A DNA stretch of 64,000 nucleotides from Bacteroidetes bacterium ADurb.Bin302 (GCA_002069025.1 MWBK01000206.1:1-64000); one strand, 5' to 3'. Counted from the first letter of the stretch, positions 43,951 through 53,131 are shown. Notes: generated by a model not told the origin, from the letters alone. Translations and numbers: made by a program.

Positions 43951-46900
43951 ATGGTTTTTAAATATGACAGTAATTATAATTTAAAACAACCTATGATGAA
44001 AATTTGTACACAGGATAGGAGAGTAGTAGGTGTTGTAAGATATACAGACCCTAAGATTACTCCTATGTATTGTGATACATCTGAATTATCTTTTACTGTT
44101 TATGAAGACTGGACAGGATATGATAAGATAAGAAAGAACACAGTATTGTTAGTTGAAAACTTTGGATACTGGGTGGTAAATGATGTAACTGAAAATGATT
44201 TTGGTACACATAAAATCAAGGAAGTTAATGCATACAGCTATGAAGTAACATTATGTAGAAGGTCTATTACTCTTGAAAGTGATGTGTATAAATTATATGA
44301 CCCTTTGGATGATGACCATTCTTTGTTAGGTCTTATCGCAGACCAGACAAATTGGAGTATTGGTCATGTAGACTCTAACCTTCTTAATAAAAGAAGAACT
44401 ATAGAGTTTGACAATGTATCAGTTTATGACGCATTGATGAATGATATAACAGAAACTTTCAAATGCTTCTTTGTATTCGATACCGTAGCAATGACTATCT
44501 CATGTTATGACCAAAAGAAAGTTCCTGCTAAAACAGGTATCAATCTTAGCTTTAAGAACTTGGTCAATGAGCTTACAACAAAAACTGCTTCAGATGATAT
44601 TGTTACAGCACTTTATGTAACAGGTGCTGATGGATGTGACATCTCTATGGTAAATCCATTAGGTAACAATATGATATATGACTTCACATATTTTTATGAT
44701 GAAATGACTCCAGAGTTAAGACAGGCTGTTGAAGCATGGGCTGAAATGATGGAGACCGCAGAAGGTCAATATATGTCATTAAATGCCACATACTTATATT
44801 ATCTGGAAGAGATTGAAACAAAAGATATAGAAATTGAACAGGTTGAAGGAGAAATAAAAGCTCTCAAAGATGCTCAGAGTATAGCTATATCTGAAGACAA
44901 TACTGCAAGATTAGCAGAGCTTAAGCCTCAGTTGGAGTCAAAAGAAGCATCCCGTGGTCTTCTTGTAGGATTGAGAGACACATATATCACAGCAAGGGAT
45001 AACGCATACGCTGACAAAGTGGCGTTCATTCAGACTTGTCAGCTTAAGAATAATCTTACTGAAGAACAGTATGACACATTACAGTTCTTTATGCAGTATG
45101 GAACGTATGAGAACCAGAACTTCTTATTTACATCTGATATGGTTACAAGTGAGAAGTTCGACTGGGAAGAAATGTTATATACACAGGCAAAGGATGACTT
45201 CTCGAAGATAAGCAGAACCAAATATAACTATGAACTGAAGCTCTGTAATTTTATTACAAATAAGAAGTATGCAAAATTTGTGCAGTCTTTGGAATTGGGT
45301 AAGACAGTAAGGCTCGAATGGAAGAAAGGTATCTGGATAGAACCTAAGATTCTGAAGGTAGAGTTAGACTGGACTGACCCTGCAAATACAACAATTGTAT
45401 TAAGTGATACCTTTACTATAATTGACAATGTGTATAAATTCTCGGATGATTTTACTTCAACCAGTAAGATAGCTAACAAGGTTGCATTATCAATAGGTAA
45501 CTGGCAAGACCCTGTAAAGAAGGGATTCTATGGTAGAGTCAATGACTATATAGATAGTGCGTTATCTTTAGCTAATCAAGAAATCATAAATGCTGATAAT
45601 CAAGAATTTGGTATAGGTACTTATGGTATTCGAGGAAGAAAAGTTGATACTGTTAATGGTGGTTATGAAGACAAGCAGGTTGCTATTATAAACAACCTTA
45701 TTGCGTTCACAGATGATGGATGGGCTACAACAAAAACTGCTCTCGGTGAAATTACTGTCGGTCAACAGAAGTATTATGGTCTTGCGGCTGAAGCGGTTCT
45801 TGGTAGGTTAGTTGCGGCTGACCACTTAGTTATCAGTAATACCAATAACACCTTCGTAGTTGATGGAAGTGGAGCAACATTGATAGATGCTACATTGACG
45901 GTAGAAAGTGGTAAGAGAAGAATTCTTCTTGACTCTACTAATGGATTTAAAATCCAGAAACAGAATGAACAGGATCCTACTCAGTGGGATGATGTGTTCT
46001 ATGCAGATTCAAATGGTAACTTGGAAATAACAGGTAAACTATCTGCGGCAACTGGAAGCAACATAGCAGGATGGACGACAACTGCTACACGATTCACAGC
46101 TCCAAGCGGTGATTATATTGATTGTAATGGAACAGGTCAATTAGGTCTCATGACATGGGGCACAAATCAAGGTGCTTCATGGGCGAGATTCGATGGTAAC
46201 ATCTATGCTAATAACTTATACTCTGATTATGGAGGAAGTCAAGTATTCTCATGGCAGGGGGCAAGCGGTTGGCAAATGGGCGGTGGTTGGCTCGTAGATG
46301 CTTCTATTGACCCAAGTAAGAGAAATGCCGTATGGGATACCATTTATGCAAGCAAGGCTGAATTTGATGTAGTAAAAGCAAATGCCGCATATATAGATGA
46401 CCTTGAAGCAGGATTTATTTCATCTGGAGGTGTTCAGACACCGATTCTTTTCGGTGGTACGTATTATGTAACTAATGGAAACACCTACACCAAAATTTAT
46501 ACAGAGGAAGATGATATAGACCAAACACATAAAGACGTTGCCTCTATGTATTTGGAAGCTTCGGGTAACATCCATTTAATTCCAAATGGAGGAGTAGGCA
46601 GAGTCCTCGTTGAGAATAGTGATAACACAGCCTATCTCGAAGCAAGTAACCTTGTTACAGTTAGAGAAAATAACACAGGAGGAGACCTTACTGTCGCTCA
46701 TGATGCTGATGTCGGAGGAACTTTAAAGACAGAGTGGCTACAGGTTAGACAAAAGATAAATAGATGTATTGTATCAGATGCTTTTGCTGTGGGTGAAGAC
46801 GGTGGGTCAAACAATCCTACTGGATTCTTCTGGGGAGACTGTGTTATGAAAGGAAGACTCTATATTAATGGTCAGTTATCTCTTGATAGTACTAACCAAG

Positions 46901-46983
46901 GAGATAACGGAGAAACGCAGAATGTAACAGTAGATGGTCAAACATTACACTTTAAAAAAGGTATATTTGTAGGCGTTTGGTAA
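43951..46983 (+). CDS. Tail-associated protein (Tal, prophage endopeptidase-tail family)
   Basis: 1010 residues from ATG 43951, which has AGAGGTTGGTGT upstream; earlier in-frame codons lie inside the Dit gene. Residues 1-480 are the conserved tail-tip base (QDRRVVGVVRYTD; SFKNLVNELTTKTASDDIVT with T-A-L-Y-V-T-G). A coiled coil lies at 285-360 (EIETKDIEIEQVEGEIKALK). The rest is a beta-rich shaft with carbohydrate-binding look (SGATLIDATLTVESGKRRIL, WQMGGGWLVDASI). Tal plugs the tail and often carries receptor binding or wall-cutting parts; no clear peptidase motif is seen. Confidence 0.8.
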   Translation: MVFKYDSNYNLKQPMMKICTQDRRVVGVVRYTDPKITPMYCDTSELSFTVYEDWTGYDKIRKNTVLLVENFGYWVVNDVTENDFGTHKIKEVNAYSYEVTLCRRSITLESDVYKLYDPLDDDHSLLGLIADQTNWSIGHVDSNLLNKRRTIEFDNVSVYDALMNDITETFKCFFVFDTVAMTISCYDQKKVPAKTGINLSFKNLVNELTTKTASDDIVTALYVTGADGCDISMVNPLGNNMIYDFTYFYDEMTPELRQAVEAWAEMMETAEGQYMSLNATYLYYLEEIETKDIEIEQVEGEIKALKDAQSIAISEDNTARLAELKPQLESKEASRGLLVGLRDTYITARDNAYADKVAFIQTCQLKNNLTEEQYDTLQFFMQYGTYENQNFLFTSDMVTSEKFDWEEMLYTQAKDDFSKISRTKYNYELKLCNFITNKKYAKFVQSLELGKTVRLEWKKGIWIEPKILKVELDWTDPANTTIVLSDTFTIIDNVYKFSDDFTSTSKIANKVALSIGNWQDPVKKGFYGRVNDYIDSALSLANQEIINADNQEFGIGTYGIRGRKVDTVNGGYEDKQVAIINNLIAFTDDGWATTKTALGEITVGQQKYYGLAAEAVLGRLVAADHLVISNTNNTFVVDGSGATLIDATLTVESGKRRILLDSTNGFKIQKQNEQDPTQWDDVFYADSNGNLEITGKLSAATGSNIAGWTTTATRFTAPSGDYIDCNGTGQLGLMTWGTNQGASWARFDGNIYANNLYSDYGGSQVFSWQGASGWQMGGGWLVDASIDPSKRNAVWDTIYASKAEFDVVKANAAYIDDLEAGFISSGGVQTPILFGGTYYVTNGNTYTKIYTEEDDIDQTHKDVASMYLEASGNIHLIPNGGVGRVLVENSDNTAYLEASNLVTVRENNTGGDLTVAHDADVGGTLKTEWLQVRQKINRCIVSDAFAVGEDGGSNNPTGFFWGDCVMKGRLYINGQLSLDSTNQGDNGETQNVTVDGQTLHFKKGIFVGVW

Positions 46984-46992
46984 TAAAGTAAT

Positions 46993-47022
46993 TGTGGAGC
47001 ATCTTTTATAGGTGTTCCACAT
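46993..47022 (+). terminator. Hairpin after Tal
   Basis: TGTGGAGCA/TGTTCCACA stem (one G-U/bulge) followed by TATTTATAA. Weak terminator or processing site before the 47045 gene. Confidence 0.5.
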
Positions 47023-47044
47023 ATTTATAAAAGGAGTGATAACA

Positions 47045-47257
47045 ATGACAAATGAACAGGTTGAAATCAGAATGACAAAAGACCAGATGTCTCGCACACT
47101 TGCGAACATAATGAAAGGTCTTAATGAGATAGAAATAAAAGCAAAGTATGCAAATGAAATATGTGGTATTATGAACGCTCTTATTGCAGTAAAGACTGTA
47201 GTAGATAACAACACTTTGGAAATGGAGTGTGAAACTGTTGAGAAACAAAAGGAATAG
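47045..47257 (+). CDS. Small helical hypothetical protein
   Basis: 70 residues from ATG 47045 with AAAAGGAGTGATAAC upstream; GTG/ATG codons further up lack spacing. Helical and charged (RMTKDQMSRTLANIMKGLNE), no family recognised. It ends 29 bp before the TnpB start, so the TnpB element may have inserted right behind or into the end of this transcription unit. Confidence 0.6.
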   Translation: MTNEQVEIRMTKDQMSRTLANIMKGLNEIEIKAKYANEICGIMNALIAVKTVVDNNTLEMECETVEKQKE

Positions 47258-47285
47258 ATAAATTATATAAGGAGAATGATGTCGA

Positions 47286-48440
47286 TTGCTTGTAAATTAC
47301 AAAACTGAAATTAGTCCTACACAGGAACAAATACGAAAGATAAATCAAACAATAGGTACATGCAGGTATATATACAACTTTTATCTTACCATACAAAAAG
47401 AAAGATATGAACATGGGGAAAAATTTCAGTCTGCTATGGATTTTAGTAAGTGGCTAAATAATGATTATTTACCACAACACGAAGAATTATCTTGGATAAA
47501 AGAAGTTAGCAGTAAATCTATAAAACAAAGTATTACAAATGCTTATGGTGCTTATCAAAAATTTTTCAAAAAGCAAAGTAGATTTCCAAGGTATAAGAAA
47601 AAAGGAAAATCAGATGTAAAAATGTACTTTGTAAAAACAGACGCTAAAGCTATTATTTATTGTGAAAGGCATAGAATAAAAATACCTACTCTTGGATGGG
47701 TGCAGTTGAAAGAGAAAGGCTATGTTCCTACAACTAAAAGTGGTTTAATAATCAGAAGCGGAACGGTATCTGAAAAAGCAGGAAGATATTATGTGTCTGT
47801 ATTAGTGGATGTTCCTCAAAAAGAGATTGAAAGACCTACTAATCAAGGAATAGGAATTGATTTAGGAATAAAAGATTTGGCAATATGTAGTGACAAACAA
47901 GTTTTTGCAAATATAAACAAATCTAAAGAAGTGAAAAGACTTGAAAAGAAACTAAAGCGTGAGCAGAGAAGTCTGTCACGTATGTATGAAAATAATAAGA
48001 AAGGAGAGTCTACTCAAAAGAATATACAAAAACAGAAGAGGAAAGTTCAAATAATATATCATAGGCTATATAACATCAGAACAGATTATATTAATAAAAC
48101 AATAGCAAAGATAGTGAAAACCAAGCCATCTTATATAACTATTGAGGATTTGAATATATCTGGAATGATGAAAAATAAGCATCTTTCAAAAGCAATAAGT
48201 CAGCAGAAATTATATGAGTTTAGAACAAAATTAATCATCAAATGTCATCAGAACAATATTGAATTAAGGATTGTCGATAGATGGTTTCCAAGTTCTAAAA
48301 TTTGTAATTGTTGTGGAAAATTTAAGAAAGATTTAAAACTATCAGATAGAACATATATCTGTGATTGCGGATATGTAGCAGACAGAGATTATAACGCAAG
48401 TCTTAATCTTAGAGATTGTAAAGATTATCAGATAGTTTAA
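47286..48440 (+). CDS. tnpB: TnpB, RNA-guided nuclease of an IS200/IS605-like element (no TnpA)
   Basis: 384 residues from TTG 47286 (AAGGAG upstream). N-terminal OrfB helix-turn-helix region (TQEQIRKINQTIGTCRYIYN), RuvC parts GIDLGIKDLAI (first Asp), ITIEDLNISGMMK (Glu), zinc ribbon CNCCGKFKKDL...CDCGYVADRDYNASLNL with the last Asp. TnpB nucleases use a right-end RNA to cut DNA beside a short TAM, helping retention of the element. All catalytic residues are intact. No TnpA is nearby, so spread would need a transposase in trans. A truncated relative lies at 12777. Confidence 0.93.
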   Translation: MLVNYKTEISPTQEQIRKINQTIGTCRYIYNFYLTIQKERYEHGEKFQSAMDFSKWLNNDYLPQHEELSWIKEVSSKSIKQSITNAYGAYQKFFKKQSRFPRYKKKGKSDVKMYFVKTDAKAIIYCERHRIKIPTLGWVQLKEKGYVPTTKSGLIIRSGTVSEKAGRYYVSVLVDVPQKEIERPTNQGIGIDLGIKDLAICSDKQVFANINKSKEVKRLEKKLKREQRSLSRMYENNKKGESTQKNIQKQKRKVQIIYHRLYNIRTDYINKTIAKIVKTKPSYITIEDLNISGMMKNKHLSKAISQQKLYEFRTKLIIKCHQNNIELRIVDRWFPSSKICNCCGKFKKDLKLSDRTYICDCGYVADRDYNASLNLRDCKDYQIV

Positions 48441-48590
48441 ATATTATAAACTACCGATGGCTTAGTCGGGAAGTAACGCCTATGGACTATACAAGAACTT
48501 GTGAGTAATTGAAATTCAATGAAAGCATATAGGAAGAAGTAGGAATTTTCTCAATGTGAGTATATTTATATTTATTTTGAGTAGCAGTGT
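48441..48590 (+). ncRNA. Right end of the TnpB element and probable omega RNA
   Basis: 150 bp of non-coding DNA right after tnpB, with hairpin-forming sequence (ACCGATGGCTTAGTCGGGAAG; CTATGGACTATACAAG; GAAAGCATATAGGAAGAAGT). In IS605-like elements this region encodes the 3' part of the guide RNA, which overlaps the tnpB end. A likely element end lies after CTCAATGTGAG (about 48552-48562); the exact boundary cannot be fixed. Confidence 0.55.
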
Positions 48591-48600
48591 GAAAAGAAAG

Positions 48601-48960
48601 ATGATGACAATAAGTAATATTCAAGATTTAGGAGAGTTAGTTATTGCCAAAGGCGATACTTTCAATCTTAGATTTGTATTTAAAAATGAGGATGGAACTT
48701 TACCAGATTATACTGGATTCGAGGGATTCTATATTCTCTCTGAATTAGGATATGAAGATGTAAATATCCTTTCTCTTCAGATGAATTTACAAAGTGGAAG
48801 TGCAAACACTTTCACTCTCAATGTGATAACAGAAGATACACAAGATTTGGAAGCAAGAAGTTATGTGGCAAAAGTAGTTTTAAAGGATGAAAATGATAAC
48901 CTTTATAAGAAAGCAAGAGGTATTATCACTATTAAAGAAGATAGTCTGGAGGTGACGTAA
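48601..48960 (+). CDS. Baseplate/tail protein (BppU-like N-terminal fold)
   Basis: 119 residues from ATG 48601 (or 48604); AAAAGAAAG upstream is a weak site, and the TnpB element ends just ahead, so the original translation start may have been altered. LVIAKGDTFNLRFVFKNEDG is typical of small phage upper-baseplate domains (BppU type: membrane-like strand pattern D-x-F-x-L-x-F), with final ARGIITIKEDSLEVT strands. Probably a tail-tip adaptor. Confidence 0.6.
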   Translation: MMTISNIQDLGELVIAKGDTFNLRFVFKNEDGTLPDYTGFEGFYILSELGYEDVNILSLQMNLQSGSANTFTLNVITEDTQDLEARSYVAKVVLKDENDNLYKKARGIITIKEDSLEVT

Positions 48961-48962
48961 TC

Positions 48963-49094
48963 ATGCCTATTACTGGAACAGGTACGAAATATATTACTCC
49001 AGTAAAGGAAATCATAATCAAAGATATAGAATACAATATAACGGTATATAATCCGTTAACATACAACGTAAAAGTAAGAAAGGGTGTGAGATGA
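48963..49094 (+). CDS. Short hypothetical protein
   Basis: 43 residues, ATG 48963 two bases after the previous stop, with GGAGGTGACGTAATC upstream. Starts MPITGTGT, echoing the G-S/T-G-T start of the two following proteins, then beta-like IIIKDIEYNITVYNPLTYNV. Overlaps the next start. A small tail component is likely. Confidence 0.6.
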   Translation: MPITGTGTKYITPVKEIIIKDIEYNITVYNPLTYNVKVRKGVR

Positions 49095-49969
49095 TGAACG
49101 GAAGCGGAACACAAGCAGACCCGTATTTAATTACTACTTGTCAAGAGTTTGTAACCTGTTTAAAAACTTTGCATGGATATGCGAAATTAACTAAGAACTT
49201 AGACTGTAATGAAGATGGTTTGTATGAATGGAACTACGGGAATGGTCAAGCAATAAATGGAAGTTTGACAATAGATTTCAACGGACATTATCTTGCTAAT
49301 GTGTTTATTCCAGATGACCAAGTTTTTGCTTATATGGATGAGAGAGCCGTTTTTAAGAATGGTGCAATAGTCAACGTATATGAACAGTCTGCAAAATATT
49401 TCACCTACAATGTATCATATTTTAATTTTGCTTTAAGCATAAACGCAAATACTTTTACAGAGCCAATAATTCAAACTTGGTTTGGAGAACCTACTCTTGA
49501 TTATTGTAATGTAAGAATTACAAACGTTAATGTTAATAATATTAGTTCATGGTTTTCTGGTGCAAATAATGCATATTTCGCAACTAATAGTAAAATAAAT
49601 GTTAATGGAAAGATTGAAGATGGATTGTATAGTGGAGAATATAAGTCTTCTGATTATGCAAGGGCTTTTAAAAATTGTTTGATAGAGGGAAAATTAACTG
49701 GGGGAATATCTAATCAAGCAATTCTTTTCTTTCAGTCGAAGGTATCGGGAGCGTGTTGCATGGGCGTTATATGGAAATGTGATGTAACTGAATGTGCGAA
49801 CAGAGCGATATGGGAAAATTCTCGCAGTGGAGTAAACATAATTGATAGTTCTGCAATCGGAGTAAACATGACTCATACGCAAGATTCAGTATTGCTAACA
49901 GATGCACAGATAAGAAGTCATAATAAGTTAGATGAAATAGGATTTGATACAGTGGAGGCGATTGAATAA
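49091..49969 (+). CDS. Beta-helix-like tail fibre/adhesin, paralogue A
   Basis: 292 residues, ATG 49091 (or 49094). Begins GSGTQADPYLITTCQEFVTC, a G-x-G-T-x-x-D-P-Y-x-I start typical of right-handed beta-helix repeats in surface proteins, with repeated NGxxxN turns (LTIDFNGHYLANVFI, VRITNVNVNNI). Related by its start to the following gene. Probably part of the receptor-binding apparatus. Confidence 0.6.
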   Translation: MMNGSGTQADPYLITTCQEFVTCLKTLHGYAKLTKNLDCNEDGLYEWNYGNGQAINGSLTIDFNGHYLANVFIPDDQVFAYMDERAVFKNGAIVNVYEQSAKYFTYNVSYFNFALSINANTFTEPIIQTWFGEPTLDYCNVRITNVNVNNISSWFSGANNAYFATNSKINVNGKIEDGLYSGEYKSSDYARAFKNCLIEGKLTGGISNQAILFFQSKVSGACCMGVIWKCDVTECANRAIWENSRSGVNIIDSSAIGVNMTHTQDSVLLTDAQIRSHNKLDEIGFDTVEAIE

Positions 49970-50982
49970 TGGCGATAACAGGAACAGGTACGGTAAATGA
50001 CCCATACCTTGTTAATTCGTATACTGATTTAAGAAATGTTTGCGGAGACGGAACAAGAACAGGTGGAACAGACGTATGGTGTAAACTCATGGTAGATATT
50101 AACTGCAATGAAGCGTGTCCTACAGGATGGTCTGCTGTTAAAATGAATATGAACTTTGATTTGAATGGTCATAAAATCATAGCTCCTTTATGTAAAGATG
50201 GTGTATCATTATTTTATTGTGATATGACTTCTATATATGGTTCATTTATAATTAAGAATGGAGAAATAATAAACATTTTTGAAGAATACACTGCAACATT
50301 TGTTGGTTCTGGAAAGTATCCATTCTTTAGAGGAGCTTATGTTCGGAATTCCGGTACTTGTGAAGGATATTGCGAATTTAGAATTGAAAATATGGGGCTT
50401 AGTATTTATGTCCGTAATCGTCCGTGTATTGTAAACTCACAACAAGGTTCTGGCTGTTCTGGAAGCTGTTATAATTCTACCATTAAATTATCTGGAGATT
50501 TGAGAAGTTACACAGACGGTTCGCAAGGTTTTCCTACGGGCACAATATTTTCACCAGGTACTTTCCAAAATTGCAGATTCATTCTTAATGACCTTAAAAC
50601 GAATATATATAATGCTCTTTGGATGCAGAGCCACAATGGAGACCCAGGTAGAACCCCTCCAGTATCAAGTTGCCGTGTTGATGGTAGAACAAAAGGAGCT
50701 TTAAATCTTGGAAGTTCAAATATTGTAGGTGAAACTGGGAAACTAAATAACGGCTTATTAAAAGATATGTTCATTGCTGTTGATGAAGGGAAAGAAGAAG
50801 GATGGAATGACCAACTCACACACTATTATTCAAATGGCAAAAGTATTTTTGTTAAATTCCATGGAGGGCATGAAAGCTTTACAGGGAATAGAGATAATAA
50901 TTTTGTAGGAGTTACAGATGCTGTTGCTAAAGATGTCGAAGACCTTAATGATACTGGCTTCATTACAATCGAGGTGACTTAA
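49969..50982 (+). CDS. Beta-helix-like tail fibre/adhesin, paralogue B
   Basis: 337 residues, ATG 49969 overlapping the previous stop, GTGGAGGCG upstream. Starts TGTGTVNDPYLVNSYTDLRN, the same motif as its neighbour, and continues with MNFDLNGHKIIAPL and FIIKNGEIINIFEE, matching the LTIDFNGHYL and AVFKNGAIVNVYEQ parts of paralogue A. Cysteine-rich middle (GSGCSGSCYNS). Arose with the neighbour by duplication and divergence. Confidence 0.6.
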   Translation: MAITGTGTVNDPYLVNSYTDLRNVCGDGTRTGGTDVWCKLMVDINCNEACPTGWSAVKMNMNFDLNGHKIIAPLCKDGVSLFYCDMTSIYGSFIIKNGEIINIFEEYTATFVGSGKYPFFRGAYVRNSGTCEGYCEFRIENMGLSIYVRNRPCIVNSQQGSGCSGSCYNSTIKLSGDLRSYTDGSQGFPTGTIFSPGTFQNCRFILNDLKTNIYNALWMQSHNGDPGRTPPVSSCRVDGRTKGALNLGSSNIVGETGKLNNGLLKDMFIAVDEGKEEGWNDQLTHYYSNGKSIFVKFHGGHESFTGNRDNNFVGVTDAVAKDVEDLNDTGFITIEVT

Positions 50983-50984
50983 TA

Positions 50985-51419
50985 ATGGCTGACTGGTATC
51001 AAAGACAGGGGGAATATCCATACAGGGAATGGCATGATGTATCTGATAGTAACATTTATCCAGATAGTTTGTGGAAACAAGTAGAAGGGGATTATCCATA
51101 CAGGAGATGGCATGATGTGTCAGATAGTAACATTTATCCTAAGTATGCCGGACTTTGGTTTCAGAGGGATGGCAATATTCCATATATGGACTGGATTGAT
51201 ATTCCTTCAGTTGATACCTTTCCAGAAATGTTATGGAAGCAAAGACCTGCCTCCACCCCTCACAGGAATTGGGCTACATTCCCGAAGCTTCCATCTAAAT
51301 CTCCAGAAATAGCAAACATAGAAATAGTATCTCCTTTATTGGAATATCTAATCAAGAACAAAGGCGAGACAACAAGTAGATATCTCACATATGAAATAAT
51401 ATTGGAAGGAGAGTCCTAA
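50985..51419 (+). CDS. Tryptophan/tyrosine repeat tail protein
   Basis: 144 residues, GGTGACTTAATA before ATG 50985. Residues 4-105 are about four repeats of 26-28 residues: W-x-Q-x-x-x-x-P-Y-R-x-W-H-D-V-S-D-S-N-I-Y-P, with two copies nearly identical (WHDVSDSNIYP) and two diverged. C-terminal 40 residues are unrelated. The aromatic repeats suggest sugar or wall binding. No family recognised. Confidence 0.65.
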   Translation: MADWYQRQGEYPYREWHDVSDSNIYPDSLWKQVEGDYPYRRWHDVSDSNIYPKYAGLWFQRDGNIPYMDWIDIPSVDTFPEMLWKQRPASTPHRNWATFPKLPSKSPEIANIEIVSPLLEYLIKNKGETTSRYLTYEIILEGES

Positions 51420-51420
51420 T

Positions 51421-52479
51421 ATGGCAATATTACAAGCAGATAAAAAATATGTTGCAAATGGTGTAACAGTAAATGTTTACCATCTCGGAGACAATAATGA
51501 TAACGGCATTGATATGCCTCCAAGACCGAGATGTTTAAATCTTATCGGTGTAACTATCCATAACACACCATGGATTGACACAGCAAGTGGAACTACACCT
51601 GCTGAACAGTACACGAGAGCAACAAAGAATGATAACATGGGAAGCGTAAGAGTTCATTATTATGTAGATGATGAATGTGCTTGGGAAAATCTCCCACATG
51701 ACCAAGGCGGTTGGCACTCATGCGATGGCAATGTCGGAGGTAACGGTTCAACAATTGCAATCGAATGCATCATGAAGTCAAGTAATGACCCTGTTTCTCT
51801 CAAATCAGAAGAGAACTGTGCAAGACTTACAGCTTATCTTCTTCAGAAGTATGGCTTTACAATTGATGATGTTTATACACACAATGATTGGTATAAGCCT
51901 AAATACTGTCCTATCTATATTCTTCCACACTGGAATGAATTCCTTAACAAGGTAAAGAAGTATCTGGGTAATCCTTCTGCTCCAAGCGAAGTAGATGTCA
52001 AAGAGCTTTACCGTGTAAGAAAAGAGTGGAGCGATGCTAAATCACAGCTTGGTGCGTATTCAGTTCTTGATAATGCTATTAAGTGTTGCCAAGATGGATA
52101 CGGTGTATACGATAAGAACGGTAAAATCGTTTACAAGAAGGAAAGCGGCAAGCCAGTTGAATTAGTCAATGTACCAGAACAGAATGATATCCTTGAACTC
52201 CAGAAGATTCTTAATAATAAGGGTTACAATCTGGTAGAGGATGGCATCTTTGGTAACAAGACTTATGACGCTGTTAGTGATTACACAATCGAATACTCTA
52301 ATAGAGGCGAACTTACAAGATGGGTTCAGCAGAGACTTACAAATAAAGGATATCCTTGCGGAGAGATTGATGGTATTTGTGGTAACAAGACCATGAACGC
52401 CATTATGAAATTTCAAGCAGACAACGGACTGGGGGTAGGTTATCTTGGTGGAACAGACTGGAAATACCTCTGCAAATAA
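51421..52479 (+). CDS. Endolysin: N-acetylmuramoyl-L-alanine amidase with two peptidoglycan-binding repeats
   Basis: 352 residues, GGAGAGTCCTAAT before ATG 51421. Residues 30-185: amidase_2 fold with GVTIHNTPW (zinc His), HYYVDDECAWENLPHDQGGW, GSTIAIECIM, and VYTHNDWYKPKYCP (second zinc His and final ligand Cys). Residues 250-352: two PG_binding_1-like repeats (DILELQKILNNKGYNLVEDG; TRWVQQRLTNKGYPCGEIDG). It cuts the sugar-peptide bond of peptidoglycan for lysis. Its 3' end overlaps the holin gene. Confidence 0.92.
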   Translation: MAILQADKKYVANGVTVNVYHLGDNNDNGIDMPPRPRCLNLIGVTIHNTPWIDTASGTTPAEQYTRATKNDNMGSVRVHYYVDDECAWENLPHDQGGWHSCDGNVGGNGSTIAIECIMKSSNDPVSLKSEENCARLTAYLLQKYGFTIDDVYTHNDWYKPKYCPIYILPHWNEFLNKVKKYLGNPSAPSEVDVKELYRVRKEWSDAKSQLGAYSVLDNAIKCCQDGYGVYDKNGKIVYKKESGKPVELVNVPEQNDILELQKILNNKGYNLVEDGIFGNKTYDAVSDYTIEYSNRGELTRWVQQRLTNKGYPCGEIDGICGNKTMNAIMKFQADNGLGVGYLGGTDWKYLCK

Positions 52480-52663
52480 GGCAGGAGTTTTTAAACAAAA
52501 GGTAGCACAGCTTCTTAGTATCAAGTCAATTGTTACTTTAGAGATTGTAACTGTGTTCTGCTATTTAGCATTTATTGGAGAGGTAAAAGCTGAGGTATTC
52601 GTAGCAATAGTTAGTTCTGTTCTCAGCTTCTACTTCGGTACGGTTCATGAAAAGAAATCTTGA
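52448..52663 (+). CDS. Holin-like membrane protein
   Basis: 71 residues from GTG 52448 (TTG 52445 possible), overlapping the endolysin end. After a polar start, LLSIKSIVTLEIVTVFCYLA and VFVAIVSSVLSFYFGT form two membrane spans separated by GEVKAE; the end is charged (VHEKKS). This V/I-K-S-I-V-T-L and F-Y-F-G-T pattern is typical of small clostridial phage holins. It would make the membrane lesion for endolysin release. Confidence 0.72.
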   Translation: MEQTGNTSANKAGVFKQKVAQLLSIKSIVTLEIVTVFCYLAFIGEVKAEVFVAIVSSVLSFYFGTVHEKKS

Positions 52664-52681
52664 AGTGAGGTGTAATAAGAT

Positions 52682-52900
52682 ATGACAACAGTCAATTCTG
52701 AAATGATTGAGGAGCTTAAGTTAATCTTTGTTACAAAAGATGAATGTAGCAAGATTATGGATGCAGAGGATGCAAAGATTACTGAAATCAAGGTAGATAT
52801 TGCAAGGATAGTTAGCAAACTGAATATCCTTATAGCTATTCTTTCTGCTATCGGAGCAAGTGTATTGGGGGTTTGTATTAAACTTTTATTTGGAGCGTGA
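52682..52900 (+). CDS. XhlA-like haemolysin/lysis accessory protein
   Basis: 72 residues, AAGTGAGGTGTAATAAGAT before ATG 52682. A charged coiled coil (AKITEIKVDIARIVSKLNIL) runs into one C-terminal membrane span (LIAILSAIGASVLGVCIKLL). This is the XhlA layout; XhlA acts with a holin at the membrane. Stop overlaps the next start. Confidence 0.7.
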   Translation: MTTVNSEMIEELKLIFVTKDECSKIMDAEDAKITEIKVDIARIVSKLNILIAILSAIGASVLGVCIKLLFGA

Positions 52901-53106
52901 TGTATATGTGTCAGTACCAAAGCAACCTAAACAGATATTATGAATCTGTTATCAAAAGACTATGGGCGACTGTATATATCCTGTCTGGCACAGTGGCAGT
53001 TATGGTACTGGTATTGATTGGATTAGGAATTTATGGGATAAAGAGGATTGACGAGTATAAAGAGATAATTGAATGTTTAAAAGAAATTATTGCTTTAAAC
53101 TCTTGA
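52900..53106 (+). CDS. Small membrane protein of the lysis cassette
   Basis: 68 residues from ATG 52900 (TTTGGAGCG upstream). One span (YILSGTVAVMVLVLIGLGIY) between a polar N-terminus and a helical, charged end (DEYKEIIECLKEII). May be a second holin, antiholin or spanin-like helper. The next promoter overlaps its stop. Confidence 0.6.
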   Translation: MYMCQYQSNLNRYYESVIKRLWATVYILSGTVAVMVLVLIGLGIYGIKRIDEYKEIIECLKEIIALNS

Positions 53107-53131
53107 CAATCAAAAAATAAAGTGGTATAAT
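53103..53131 (+). promoter_or_regulatory. Promoter of the lipoprotein gene
   Basis: TTGACA (53103-53108), 17-bp spacer, TGG then TATAAT (53126-53131), followed by a short inverted repeat (TTATG/CATAA) and AAAAGGAAG. A private promoter in the middle of the late region. Confidence 0.8.

Noticed and set aside
47000..48600. IStron (group I intron plus TnpB)
   Set aside because: A group I core is not visible at the left end; a small gene with its own ribosome site lies there, and no host gene is split.
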